Shown: positions 26,701-47,990 of the stretch, piece by piece | How the letters are laid out: every line of letters starts with the position of its first letter | Numbering within the stretch: position 1 is the first letter of the stretch | Assembly (NCBI GenBank): GCA_950295325.1 | Contig: OX485804.1 | Location: 21,700,001 to 21,764,000, forward strand | DNA from: Polytrichum commune | Lineage: Eukaryota > Streptophyta > Polytrichopsida > Polytrichales > Polytrichaceae | Direction of reading: 5' to 3' | DNA length: 64,000 nucleotides | Position numbers and translations under genes: made by a program | The notes under the pieces: model-generated | Seen by the model: only the letters and a program-made list of their open reading frames with translations | The model's database searches: none | What the model was told of the DNA's origin: nothing

Positions 26701-29164
26701 ACCTTAGAGGAAGAAAGCAATGAGGATTTGTGCAGCCTTGTTCATTGACCTTGATCATTCGGCTCTTTTAAGTGCACACTACGTGTGTAACTTAGGTGGC
26801 AGACCAAATAAAAACGATGGGTGAGAAAAAAGAATGGATTATTAATTTTTATTTTTATTTAATTTTTTTGCAACAGTGTATGTAAGGTCAAGTGAACAAC
26901 ACTTGAGGGCATGAGCCCAAGACTTGGCACTCATGCTTTAATTTGCTAGCTTTGCCATGTGGACCAAGAAGAGAAGCTAGCTGCCACTTGCGGCATCACG
27001 GCCGCGCTTTTGAGCTTGTGAGGGCCCTCACAATAACCCCTTTGGGCCCATTTGGAGACCCCCACCATTGCCATCTTTCGCTTTATTGCCTTTATGTCCC
27101 AAGCAAGCACAAGGGGCCTCCCTTTTGCCGCAAAAAGACACTAAGATCTCACACTTGGCAAAAAGATTCCCAATCTCCTTCAAAGCATAAGTAGGTGCAA
27201 GTCACTCCACATGTGGCTTTACTTGAAGGGAAATTAAACAATGTTTCAAATAACCATCAAGAAGCAACCCGTCAAACCAAAATACGGTGTCAACGCAAGG
27301 TACATGTCTCCCGTTCGTTGCATATGTACATATGAATTCATTTCATGGGCCACACTCGCACTGTCATGGCATGTAGCACCCAAAAACATATAGTTGAAAA
27401 TTGACTCTCAACCCCCTTCCCCCTTACCCCAAAAGCATGACCCAATTCATGCCACTCTCTGGCATACTCCGCCCCTACCCAACCCTACACCACGCCCTAC
27501 TCAAAACGAACATCAGGCCATCCTACATTATTTGGGTACATACCCATGAGCATGGACATGGTTACCTCCACTCGCCATGTGACATGGCCATCCCCCATGC
27601 ATAGTAGGGTTGGCTAGGCGCCCACTTGTCTCGCTGATAGCTGCCACCCCAACCTCTCCATGTCTAGCCACATGTCACACTTGGAAGGAGGTTATAATCT
27701 CAATAAAAATCAATAACAACGAGGAACTCCAAATGATATACTACAATGTTCGGTGCGAGAGGTGTATCTTTGGAAATTTTGAAATACTACCCACTTGTTT
27801 ATAAATTGTTTTTCATGAACTCATACATAAATAGATCGGATATGTTTTCAAAATATCAACTTCTTGAATAACTCAATTACATGGACAAGTCCTCCAATAC
27901 AACTCAATAGTTTTCAAATAATAAGATTCAACTTATGAAGTTGATCTAAACATTTTCCTAATCTTGCATGCATAACGTGTGATTATGTTGAAGGATCTTG
28001 CCATACAACTCGAGTGTGGTGGAATTATGGATTGGGCCTTGGCACAGGTTTACTTAAATATCGGCTGATCGATTACACTAGAATTCGGTCACTAAAGCGA
28101 CCCCTACATTGTCAAGAACAGGTAGACAATGTGTTATTTTGGTGCCACGTGAGGCTCATTGTAAGATGTTCAACGTCCACGTACCCATCATTCAATCAAT
28201 CGAACTAGACACAAGACATGGAATGTGTTACAAGAGGAACTTAAAGTAAATTATACTCTTTTACAAAATTTTAAAACATAGATAACAATGTCAACGTACT
28301 TTTCTCATAAAACCCAACCAATCATGCAAGCAAAGCCAACAAAAATAGCCACCACCGATACAAAAATTTAATAATCTTGAAGTTCCTAGTAGAATCTAGC
28401 GGCTATGGCCTCCTCTTGTCGACCGTTGGCAATAGATTCCCAAATTCATGCGTACGTGCAAAAATATCAATGTGGGGCACGAAGAATATTACGTGATTGG
28501 ACGTGTTTGCCTCTCGCCGCATTTGCGAGCTTGGTGGCCAACTTAATGTAACTTAAGGTACGTAGACCGGAAACCAACACCAACCCTAAAAACCAAACAC
28601 CATGTACCACATTCATAGATTCGTGGGTTCTAAAATGTACGCTCGGGGTACATCGTGGTAGTAGGTTTAGGGTACTATGCGAGGCCAATCATATGATGAA
28701 AATACAATAGTTGTTAAGTTAGGTGAGCAACCGAGGTCCAACTCTTTTTCCCCAAATCCAACGAAGAAGTTGGTACTTCATTCATTAATAATGTAATCTA
28801 AACAAGCAAGGAAGCCATTATATCATAATTTCCAAGCATCCCACATTGTATCTGAAAAGTGCCATTAATATCCTCAAAAGCACAACACTTGAAGCATGAT
28901 CGTTCCTTAAAAAATATCTCATGTGACAAAAAGATCCGAAAGATCTCTGCCCTTCAACTTCCCTTTTAACGTGACCTCATCATTGAGGCTTCATGTTTCA
29001 ACTTCTGACCACTTTTGTGCATGCTATATTATATATATATATATACATGAAGTTACTATGTCAATAGCCCTCAAAGTAAATTTCAAGATGTGTAGCCGCC
29101 GCCGCCACACGTTGCCAAAAAAAGGGTCTCATAAGATATATCTTATGACAAAGGTCTAGTTTGG
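26701..29164. other. Intergenic, nothing supported
   Basis: No gene. Only short reading frames, and a small (AT)n tract near 29,030-29,046. Confidence 0.4.
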
Positions 29165-29470
29165 GTGTTTGTTTTTTCACGTTCTCCAACTTCTACCAAT
29201 TAGATTTACTCGACGTAACTTGCATTTGCATTAGCAAATCTACGATAAAGCATCAGCATGTTTGGTGATTTCTTAACTGAATGTAAAGGTTTTTTCTTCT
29301 GATTATGTCCATTAGTAGGTGTGGAGTAGTTGATGTAGACGACATGGTCCAATCTCTTTTAGACATGTGTTTCTCTGTGATGTTTTTTTGTTCTTTTATC
29401 TTCACTTTATCACATACTAATCAAATATAGGTGTTTGATTAAGAAAAGTATCCGACTCAACACTCGCATG
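29165..29470 (+). repeat. Dispersed repeat, family E copy 3
   Basis: Both blocks are present and close together (CTCCAACTTCTACC at 29,182; TCCAATCTCTTTTAGACATG at 29,350). This makes it the tightest copy of the family. Confidence 0.6.
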
Positions 29471-30251
29471 TCTTATGTTGATATTCTGCTAGAGGGGTTT
29501 GGAAATCATTGCATGTTGTTCCAAAGTCCGAACCCCACTTATTTATTTATTTATTTATTTAACATAATATTATTCATGAATAAATTGGGTTACTACATAC
29601 CTAGTTTGTCATATTATTGAGAGAGAAAGTTATATCATGATGAATTTTGCAGTGTATATATTTTGAGAATTGAAATATGCTAACATTGGAGTTAACCAAA
29701 AAGTACAGGGATCAATTGGGGTCAAATTGCCTTGATGTTCTCTTGTTTGAGTGTAATAAGAAATTCGTGGAGGGCTTCTTTGAGTTTTAGACGCCGACAT
29801 GTTTTATCTTTATATAACTAAGAATCTTCTCATTTTCTTTGCTATTTGTGAACAGATGCATCTCTTTGCTCCTCTCACCACTTGTGTACTCCTCACATAA
29901 ATTCCCACTTAAGAAAGAACACAAATTTTTGTAAAGTCTTTTTGTAAAAGTCTTTTTTGGGAGATTCAATCAAAAACTTGAGTTGGTCCCTATTTTTGAT
30001 GACTTTCTAGTTACCTCTATTGTCAAAAATATCCATTGAATCCACAATCAATAACAATAAAAGGTAATGACTTTTCTTGAAAACTTAAGTTTTTTTAAAG
30101 GTTGAACTCAAGCTTTTCCTTTAATAAATTCACCGCAAATTTGAGATTGGACATAATAAAGTGTAATAGGTTTGTAAGTGGTGAGTGAGTCTCCACTACA
30201 TAGTAGTCTACTAGGAAACATGGTTCTTTTCATAATGAATCGATATGGCCC
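29471..30251. other. Intergenic, nothing recognised
   Basis: Low-complexity TTTA repeats near 29,540-29,562. No gene. Confidence 0.4.
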
Positions 30252-30347
30252 AATGACGTCGTGTCAAAAGGGGCCTATAAAAGAGATCGCATTGTGGGTC
30301 AATTGATTGAAAACACTTTGACACATGCCTTTTGACACGATGTCATT
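30252..30347. repeat. 96-bp inverted repeat with 20-bp arms
   Basis: AATGACGTCGTGTCAAAAGG at 30,252-30,271 is matched in reverse at 30,328-30,347 with one mismatch. Probably a very short MITE or remnant. Confidence 0.7.
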
Positions 30348-30685
30348 TTGACTCTTTTGGTTCCAATTTTTGAGCTTATTTGAGGAGCTCATGTAAGTGT
30401 CACATGCTGGACTTTGGTGACTAGGCCGGACCTATGGATGGTGAGGGCATGTATTTGAAACCCTCGGTTGCCACTTATGATAAAGTCATGCATGCCTAGG
30501 TAGGCCCCACACCGCCAAGTTTAGATGTAAGGCCTACTAATTGGTGGGTTTTGTTTTAATTGAGTAATCCCAATGTTGCAATTATTTTGATTGCATGTAG
30601 ACTTTCCTAGCTTAATGTTGCATTTTGGGTGGGTACCACCATCAGTTCCATCCCACTATACTATACTACACTACAAAAATGGACT

Positions 30686-31083
30686 ACACTAAATATTTTG
30701 TATAGTGTTGTATGACATTTTATGTCACTATGGTAACTATTTTGATGACACTTATGAATAAGTCACAAATATTGTCATCCCAACTTACTTTCAAATCATT
30801 CAAATGCCAATTATTGAGACAAAGTTTGGTATATTTTGCATCCTACCATTTATGCAATGAAAAATTGACATTCATGAATGATTGAAATTGTTTTGGATGA
30901 AAAATCATTTAGTCAGTGACAACAATTGCAACATTGGAAATCTATAATGCCCGACTTCTTTTTTCAAGGAATGACAAATAATATTAGGTTCACATTTAGT
31001 GTTGATGACATACACGGGCGGTTTACAATTAGTATTGAGCAAGACAAACATAATTGATGACACTAAAGAAATGTTTAGTGTAG
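30686..31083 (+). mobile_element. About 398-bp non-autonomous element, family A copy 2
   Basis: The best-bounded copy of family A. It starts ACACTAAATATTTTGTATAG and ends AAATGTTTAGTGT. It shares the ordered internal blocks with 4,290-4,672 (opposite orientation) and 33,958-34,320 (same orientation). Confidence 0.75.
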
Positions 31084-33684
31084 TGATATGCACCATCTTT
31101 ACCTTCTAAATTGGTCAATTTGTTAGTGATTGATCACATGATCCTTGTAGCGTCTATAATAAGTGATTGTTGTCATTCCAACTAGGTCCTTCAAAGTCTT
31201 TAAATTTTCAGTGCAAAATGCAGAAGTGCATTCCGATAAACTTGGAACTTTCATAAGTACTGCCCTTTATGTCAAGGGTAAATCAATCCGCTATCACCAA
31301 TATACTTCATGATCGATCATTTGAATGTGGAAACCAACTCTATTACCTACAAAGATACATGAAAAAAATCCTCTTTGTTTTGGATGACACAATAGATGAG
31401 GGAGTTAATTTAAAATTAGTAAATTTGTATAAAGTTTGAATACACATATGTGAGATTTTGAAATCTCAAATTTGAGTTCATAGGCCTATTCTATGCATGG
31501 TCAAAAATCATTGACTAGATGATGCGTGTCTCTCAATAGGCTTGTCAAATGCCAATTTTTGACATATTTTTGGTTCAAGGCTTGGCCGCACTATTACAAA
31601 TGACCTTTCAAGTCTTAGTGACCTTTGGGCTGGGTGGGTGGGTGGATTGAAGACATGACGTGGCTCCATGTGGCTTCTCTTTATTTTACTCACAATATTT
31701 GTTTCACCTTTTTAAGAAAGAAAACAAAGTCACTAAATGTGCCTAGATACCCATCATAGTTTCCAAAATGCAACCTCAACTACATTAATTATGCCGAATA
31801 CCTTGAGCAATTTGCCACACACCAACAAGGGACATAGAGAGAGAGAGAAAGAGAGAGAGAGCCGTGAGCTCATATGTGAGCCGAAAACAAGTTTATAAAG
31901 CAATGTTAGTCCTAGCTAAATTAAAAAGAATGATAATAAAGGCTATTATTTAATTCTATGTAATTATGCACATTATGCTTTTTTGGTACATGGTCCACAA
32001 TATTAACCTCCTATGCTAAATATTGTGGGTTAGAGAAGTGTGCATTTGTTGTACTATCCCCAACAATGTGTATTTTTGACAAAGTTTTTGCAAGTTTTTG
32101 ACATTTGACAAGTAAAAACTTGCACAAAAATAAAATGCACGTCAATTGACTTGCACGATTTAGAATTTGACATGTAGTGTGACTAGTGAAGAAAAAAACC
32201 ACACGTCAATCGACACTTTAGAGATTGAAATGACACGTCCTACTAGGCATGTGACATTGAGGTGAAGTTTTAGAAGAGAATGTAGGTGTCAATTGACATT
32301 CATTTCTGTTTTTGAAAAAGTCACGTGACACCTTGGATTTGAAGTTGAACGTCAAATGAAATTTGTCAAACATACACACTGATCCCCAATCATTGCTCTA
32401 GTGTGGAAATAAGTTCACTACACTAAATAGGATAATTAGTGTTTGATTCACTAAATACGAACGCATGCATTAAATATCAATAACCCTATGAAAGTAAGTA
32501 ACATTAAATGTAAACTCAAACACTAAATATCCACTATGTGGGAGTTACATGTTTGAATTTAGTGTTAATAAGAATATGGAAAAAAATGATAGTGATAAAA
32601 AGAGAATTCGAGCATACCTTCTAGCATATCTTCTAGCACTAATCGTCAAAAAATTGAAAATTAGTGTTGAGCAGGGTAGGATGGTAACAACATTGAATAT
32701 AATCAAACACTAAATATCCTTTTTAGTGTAGTGTGTCCCACAATACTAGTGTAGACGTTAGTGCACTATGCTCCTTATGCACCCAAAATTTCTATTAGTA
32801 CCAACTACACCCACACCTCCCCTTCTTCTGAGCTAAGTATAAGCTTACCTCTCCAACAAAACCTCAAAGATAATGTGTAGAGTGTGATTGGTTTAATTGA
32901 AGTAACCTAAGAATAAGTGTGACACTAACTGTGAGTCACCTTAATCATCAATTTGTGAGTATCAATGTGACTATGTAGTTTTTAACATACTAATATCCAA
33001 TAATATAGTATGAATATATGACATTAAATAGAATTTAAAATATCATTCAAACACATGAATAAGAATTACACCAATTCTCATATTTTGATACTTAGTGTGA
33101 CCTTGGTAAATTCTCGCTACCTATGGAGAAAATTGTGACCTATATGTAGTGAGAGTCATGCAAGTTGCTAGATAAACAAATTATCAATCTTATCCTATGT
33201 AGTTAATCAATCACACTAAATACACTAGGCAGTGTAAGTAGGAGGACTATATTGTTTATGGTATTTAGTATCACTTTACTAATAGTGTCACTTGCCCCAT
33301 TATGGGGCCTATCTTAGGTTACACTAATGGCCAACAACGTTGATCATTAGTGTAATCACATGACCCTTGTCATTTGTATGTTTGGTAGTATCTTCCTGTG
33401 TGGGGTCACATTACCTTTCTTGCAAAATAAAATGCAGAAACATTACTTAGAGCATCTCAGTGTGTTACACTAAATGTCATAATTACTAAATTTTGCACTT
33501 CAAAAAATTACCTATTTGGGCAAATGATGTCATGTTGACAAATTAACAAATGCGAAACTACTAGACTCTAGGCATCTACTTTAGGCCCTTCGCAAATAGT
33601 GTACGTGGCACTAATTGTCATGAACAGTGTAATACTAGGCCGATCTTTATGACTGTTAATGTTTTGTCCTTTTCCTCAGTATAC
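31084..33684. other. Intergenic, dense in CACTAAAT/TTTAGTGT elements
   Basis: No gene. Between 32,400 and 32,740 a further inverted-repeat element is likely: TACACTAAATAGGATAATTAG on the left against CACTAAATATCCTTTTTAGTG on the right. Another likely lies at 33,205-33,300. A (GA)n tract lies at 31,834-31,861. Repeated CACGTCAATYGAC words occur at 32,138-32,300. Confidence 0.45.
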
Positions 33685-33776
33685 TTCTGGAAGAGGGCAC
33701 ATGTTCCTTGCTTACATTTTCTCATTATAATTCTAGAAGAGGACACATGTTCCTTGCTTACATTTTCTCTCACTCC
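33685..33776 (+). repeat. 46-bp tandem duplication
   Basis: TTCTRGAAGAGGRCACATGT continues as TCCTTGCTTACATTTTCTC. It occurs at 33,685 and again at 33,731, with two or three differences. Confidence 0.9.
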
Positions 33777-33957
33777 CTTATCTAATACGGATTGTTGGTT
33801 GTAGTCCCCCCCCCCTATTTCATGTTGGATCAAATACACTACATGTGTATGCATTCATTCTACATGTGATATATTTGGTCCTTGCATTATTTTTGAAGGG
33901 ACGATTCATGAACTTCAAGCTCTAAAGAATTGCTAGGAAGCATGTCATCGCAATGAG

Positions 33958-34320
33958 TACACTCAATATGAAATTTAGTGCCATATGGTATTCAATGTCA
34001 CTATGGTAGCTTTTTGGATGACACTTCTTATAGATAAGTTTACAAATATTGTCATGGACGATGGATGAGTTCATCCATTGGCCAAAACCTTACCTTCTCA
34101 TGTCACCAACTTGTGATGAACTATTGTCATGGATGTTTGAAATTTGGATTGAAAAACACTTGGTAAGTGACAGTAATTGCAACACTATAAATATGTAATC
34201 CCCCCCAAAATTTACAAGGAATGACAAATAATGTTGGATTAACATTTAGTGTTGGTGATGCTTTACTATGGCTTACAATCAATATTGAGCAAAATAATTA
34301 GAATTGGTGACACTGAATGG
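33958..34320 (+). mobile_element. About 363-bp non-autonomous element, family A copy 3
   Basis: Same orientation as copy 2. It shares CACTATGGTAGCTTTTTGGATGA-type and GGAATGACAAATAATGTTGG blocks. Its ends have decayed (ACTCAATATGAAATTTAGTG; GACACTGAATGG). Confidence 0.72.
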
Positions 34321-35322
34321 GCGCAAGTAGGGTCAAGTACACAATTCCATTACCCTAGATTGGTTTAAGCAAAACTATATGCTAATTTTGAATTTTGTGA
34401 AGGAAAAAATCATAAACAAATGAAAACACACATTGATCTACAAAGCCAAGCAATTTATGTTTTCAATTTTTTTTTGAAGAAAAGTGTACATATTTTAGAT
34501 GACGGTGCAAGTAATGTGCAAGTAGATATTTTGAACACATAATTGTCTAGAATTTGTTTCAAACATGATAAAATTACTTAACATTGATGATTTTCTAGAA
34601 ATTTTTGTAATGATGCCATCAAGTTTTAAATTAAATATAGGATTATGGAAAAAAAATTCCAACTTCAAAATATTCAAGGTCATGAAATCTATGTCCAAAA
34701 CCAAAATCTGTCATTACCTTTTGAGAAATACTTGTAATGATAAGTTTTAAAGATCACATGTTGATATGTTATATTTGAGTACCTAACACAACAATAGAGG
34801 GTATCATGAACAAATATCCAATTTAAACAACACTTTGCCACTACTTTTAAGCGTTTAATCAAGAAAATTATGGTTTTAGTATATCAGAACATTTATTCTG
34901 TATGCTTGACCATGCTTGCTCTCAAATATCATGTTTAGTGTAGTTATCATATTTTATAACATAACACAATCCTCGGTGTGATACACTAAACCATTTTGCC
35001 TAATTGGACAGGTAAGAAGATTCTTGGGCTCACTAGATTCAACCATGCATACAAAGTTGGTCCCCTAGTCTTGTTGCAAAGACTTTTGATTCCTCATCTA
35101 ATGAATTGATAGTCCGGATTTTGGTTCATAAGGCGAACGTGCCTAGTTATGTTACTTATCTTTAGCGAGCACCTATAATTAAGTGGTGTGAATTTTAAAA
35201 CGGATTAGGTCTAAAAGATATATTTAAAAGATGTTGTGTTATGGACTAGAAATTTGTTAGCCATTTTGGGCTCAATACTTAGCATAAATTGAGGGGGAGG
35301 GGGCTAGGGGCAAGGGTACTTG
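34321..35322. other. Intergenic, AT-rich, nothing recognised
   Basis: No gene or bounded repeat. Confidence 0.4.
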
Positions 35323-36352
35323 GTTCTTTTAGGAGGACGAAATCCTACCCCCTACAAGCCTTTTGGGGGAGGCATATATGGGCAGGGGCAACCGTCCCAC
35401 AAAGAAACTGGGATTTTTTGGACCCGACCGAAATTTTTTGTCCGTCCTACCCGACTTTCAAAAAATCAGTGTCCTTGCATTCTTGAAAGTCACTTCTTCA
35501 CAAACCCCATATTGAGTGCATTTCATTTTTGAAGTGAAACCAACAATAAAGCAAGTAATTAACTTGGAAGTACAAAATATTACAAAACCCTCATTAGCAC
35601 TGAGGTTTCTAATTTTGTGACTTACCATTGAAAGGGTCTTTGTCATTCTAAAGTGGAACTAAAATTAGGTTTTAAAAATTTATAGTATATTTATTTTATA
35701 ATATTTTAGTTAATACCTTCTACTTTCAGTAAGTATTTATACACACTCAAACTAATTAAGTGTGATAATGTGTAATCAAGTCTAGAAAATCCTAATTATG
35801 CCCAATTAAATCAGAAAGTATGCTTATCAAATTAAATAAGCCTAATTACTTATGAATTGCACTTACTCCTTATTTAATCCATATATGAGGAATGATGTGC
35901 TTAACTACACTTGTTTAGACTTCATTACACTTAATTGGGCTGAATGCACTTACTTGCATTTAATCAGGCTTAATTAGTTCAAATGTGTATGAATACTTGT
36001 AGAAACCTAGGCCTTGAGACGAAATACCTTCTAATATGGTTATTTAGACTTAATTAGACATAATCACACTTAATTAGTTTGAGTGTGTATGAATACTTTT
36101 TGAAAGTAGAAGGTATTAACAAAAATATTATAAAATAAACATACTAAAAATTTTAAAACCTAATTTTAGTTCCACTTTAGAATGACAAAGACCCTTTCAA
36201 CGGTAAGTCACAAAATTAGAACCTGAGTGCTAATGAGGGTTTTGTAATATTTTGTACTTCCAAGTTAATTACATGTTTTATTGTCGGTTTCATTTCAAAA
36301 ATGAAATCCCTGAAAGGCTTGTAGGGGGTAGAATATCGTCCTCCGTTCTTTC
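35323..36352. mobile_element. About 1.03-kb foldback element with unequal long arms
   Basis: The left arm (about 35,331-35,785) and the right arm (about 36,040-36,346, reversed) share long blocks. These include AGGAGGACGA, TACCCCCTACAAGCCTTT, ATTAACTTGGAAGTAC, AACCCTCATTAGCAC, GACAAAGACCCTTTCAA (reverse) and GTTTGAGTGTGTATGAATAC (reverse). The left arm has about 150 bp (35,366-35,520) absent from the right, so one arm has gained or lost sequence. The centre is TAATTA-rich. No coding capacity. Confidence 0.8.
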
Positions 36353-36943
36353 ATGGCCCTAAACTTTTGATGTTGAAAAAATATAGCAACACCAAGGGAG
36401 TTGAAAAAACTCCATAGATTGTTGCTAAAATCTTATATCGCATTTGCAGATTCAAGAAAAACCCTAAATTTGATACCCAAGTTCATGGTCATGGCAAATA
36501 ATAGTAACTAACCATTTAAGTCACATCCACCTTACCAACTGTATCAAATATATGCATTAGTATGGCGTTATAACCAATGTACCATGGCAACTAAAGTGGC
36601 ACTTGTGACTTGTTGTGCTCGGACTTGTCATGTAGCACCAAGTATTATGTGACACCCTCTCTAGTTGCCACCTCGTGATTGCAAGATAATTAATTCAAGT
36701 CGATGATGAATAGTGTGAGTCACACTGAACCATATGGTTAGTGTAACATGAAGAGTGCGATTAAACATGTCCCTCCCAATTAGTTGTTATTCAATCCAAA
36801 TACGTCCCACTAAACTAGCTTTGGGTTCTCGATCCCTATTTAAGGATCAATTTGGCTTAATTTTAGAAGACCCAACTACATAATGTTCCTTTGTGACACC
36901 ATAGCAACCTGGATACCAATTTATTATCACAATACTTATTAGG
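36353..36943. other. Intergenic, nothing recognised
   Basis: No gene supported. Confidence 0.4.
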
Positions 36944-37268
36944 ACACATGTATTTGAGTGGTATGTGGTTGGGAGTGGCTCCATGAATGAAAACTAAAAA
37001 GACATTGATTACGTGTTCCAGAATACCATAACCATTCTAGACTCAATAGTCAACATAAACGGGTGAAACTTTATGACCATTCTATGAGCACAAGAATCCT
37101 CACTTTGATCATGGATAATTTATTCATATGAGCTCCAAAACTTATGAGGAAAGTGGCTACAACCTCGATTTGGATTTGCTAACCATGTCGTAATAATTGC
37201 GTGTTCATATCCTAGGAGAAAGTGGGACTAGTTGGAAAAAGTAACCATTTACCACCTATCTACCTTAG
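36944..37268 (+). mobile_element. Family D repeat, copy 1
   Basis: First of four same-orientation copies at the 3' end of the malic enzyme gene. Shared blocks are GAGTGGTATGTG(G/C)TTGG, ACTCAATAGTCAACAT, AGCACAAGAATC, ATTTGGATTTGCTAACCA and a right end CTACCTTAG. No coding function. Confidence 0.7.
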
Positions 37269-37564
37269 CTCACTCGATAAGGACGTGCATGCCAACTGAA
37301 GGACGTCACAAACCATCTTGTCCATGGGTCCAAGATCCGCATGCATTGTCACACTTGAGCACTATTGTCCGGGGGAGATTTTTTGGGCATAATACGGTCG
37401 AGATCCTAGTGTTTTCAAGACCAACCGATTACATGTTGACATCTTTCATGTTTTCTTAATTAGATTGAGGAATATCATGTTAAATCCTCTAAATGGATCG
37501 GTAAATTTCCTGAAATCTTGAATTTGAACCAATTATTTCTCAAACTCAACTTGTTCATGTGTAA

Positions 37565-37991
37565 CTAAGGTAGAAATACCATAACCTGTTAACCACCCTC
37601 TAGCTGTGCACTAGACCGCCGTCATATTGGTGAAGTGCCATTTCTAAAACGGATCATGGCTTGGCGACAACTTCAATGCGTGTACACTTAGTGTAGCCAA
37701 TGGGAGTCAAGTGTTAATGTACTCATGAGGTAACCGATTTAGGCGATGTTCTGTATGGAAATACGGGTTACCGTGTTCAGTGTAGGGAGAATCTAATGAA
37801 CGAGTAGGGAGTTGGACAATTTTCCACTTTGCAGGTTGTTTCATTTTTTTCTGCCCTATATAAAAAATGCTACAAATTTTCATTCTTCATGAATCCTTCT
37901 CGTCTACCTTGGAAAATTATGTCATGATTGTCAGACCAGATCTTCAATGCGAATCACCTTATTTTCACAGGTTATGGTATTTCTACCTTAG
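37565..37991. mobile_element. 427-bp element with perfect 25-bp terminal inverted repeats
   Basis: CTAAGGTAGAAATACCATAA plus CCTGT (37,565-37,589) is repeated exactly in reverse at 37,967-37,991. The outermost CTAAGGTAG is also the end of the family D repeats. The two may therefore be mobilised by the same enzyme. The interior is non-coding. Confidence 0.85.
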
Positions 37992-38329
37992 CAGTTGGTT
38001 CTCCCCATTCATTGTTGAGCATGGATGGTGTCTGTCTCTTGTCTAATGTACGCAAATTACTCCAACTTTCAACACTGGGAAATGCCTTTTTTTTCCTTCC
38101 ACGTAATGGCATCCCGAATTCACACATTGAACCTTACAGAACAGGTTCCAGTATCCATGCACTATAAATTGAAATCAATTCTAGTGTTTTTCTTTGGCTT
38201 TGCTCAATGTTATGCACAAAAGCATTGAGTTGTATCATCATCTAATATCCTCAAGATAAAATGGTGCAAGACAGTTTTTATCTTCTCAAATGGAGTCCCT
38301 ATGGCAATGGCCACTTCCGTTGAAATAAG

Positions 38330-38690
38330 GTAGACATACCTATTTTGGTTAGTTGTCTTAATCAAACACCTACATTTGAGAGTGGAATGTGGTTTGGTGT
38401 GGCTCCAAGAATAAATACCAAAAAGACATGTGTATAAGAGAGATTGAATTGCATACTCAAAATATGATATTAACCATTCTAAGCTCAATAATCAACATAA
38501 TTAGCGGGACATATATGACCATTTAATGAGCACAAGAATCTCCATTTTAACATTCACAAGAGCTGTATGAAGAGAATGGATACAGCCTCAATTTGGATTT
38601 GCTAACCACCTTGTACTAATTGCATGTATCAGACCGTTGATAAGTGGCCTAGTCAGAAAAAACAACCATTAAATACCCTTCAACCGTACT
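38330..38690 (+). mobile_element. Family D repeat, copy 2
   Basis: Begins AATAAGGTAGACATACC and carries TGAGAGTGGAATGTGG, CTCAATAATCAACATAA, GAGCACAAGAATC and TTGGATTTGCTAACCACCTT. It lies just downstream of the malic enzyme stop codon. Confidence 0.7.
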
Positions 38691-39272
38691 GTAGTGTTCA
38701 CTTGGGCTTGGTAGTGCCAACAAAATCTGATTTTCATTTTTATTGGGTGTTCAATATAAAAATGTACATGCCATTTGTTCATGTTGTACAATTATAACTC
38801 AAATTGAGTACATTGATATAGACTCCCAATTGTGCAGTCACGTGTTTCAGGAACTAAGGCATGTACTACCTATTGAAATGAAGTCTCAGATACACAAGGT
38901 ACACACACAAAAATTGTGGATGTACCTGGATCCGGATGATGCATACAGAACTGCCTTGCATAAAACATCAATGATTCACAAGCATGAAACGATTGAATAA
39001 AAGTTACTCATCACTTAGTTCACAATACAGAGGCCCGTCAGTGCTATTACACTACTCCGTCCTCTACATATCCTTTCTCCAAGGAAATGAAGCGACTACA
39101 CTAGATAGCCAACTTGCAAATCCTAAACTTGAGTCTCCCCGTCTCTGAGGTTGTAGCCCTTGGTCACCCTTGTAAACATATGGTAGACTAATAATTATGT
39201 AATTGCCTCTAGAACTTGAGTCTTGTCACTTCAAAACCCACATAATAATCTTCCGCAGTAACAAAAGGAGAA

Positions 39273-47526
<8,254 letters not shown>

Positions 47527-47631
47527 AGCTGCTCACTGCCAACCTGAGAGTTTTCACAATCTGCATGGAAACTTCAAAATCAGGATACAAAATAATTCTT
47601 GGTCTCAGTATGGTCAGCAGCTAAGATTTGA

Positions 47632-47990
47632 AACTTCTGTTTGAGTGTATACCCCTCACAGTTTCTGAAACTCAAGAAATAAGAAAATGCCCTCAAATTA
47701 CAAAACATGTACTTCTGGATACTCACGCTCAATACACATTGTTTTTAAAAGCTGTCCAGACTCACGGTCCTCACTGCCAGAAATATTACTCAAGCTGGAT
47801 TAATGAACATAACTTCTGATTAAGTTTATACTCCTCACAATGACTGCAACTCAAGAATTGAGTATATGACCTCAAGTTGAGAAACATGTACTACTGGATG
47901 CTCGTCCTCAATTCACATTGTTTTCAAAAGCTGTCCAGACTTTTTGAGAATTTTACTTACGCCGGCAAAATAAGTATACTACTTATGTGA
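47632..47990. repeat. Tandem duplication, period 179 bp, upstream of the malic enzyme ATG
   Basis: AACTTCTG(T/A)TT(G/A)AGT at 47,632 and 47,811. Each is followed by CCTCACA, AACATGTACT(T/A)CTGGAT and AAAAGCTGTCCAGACT in the same order. Confidence 0.85.

Noticed and set aside
37928..38228. Overlapping plus-strand frames as a small gene downstream of the malic enzyme
   Set aside because: They straddle the end of the 427-bp element and match no family.
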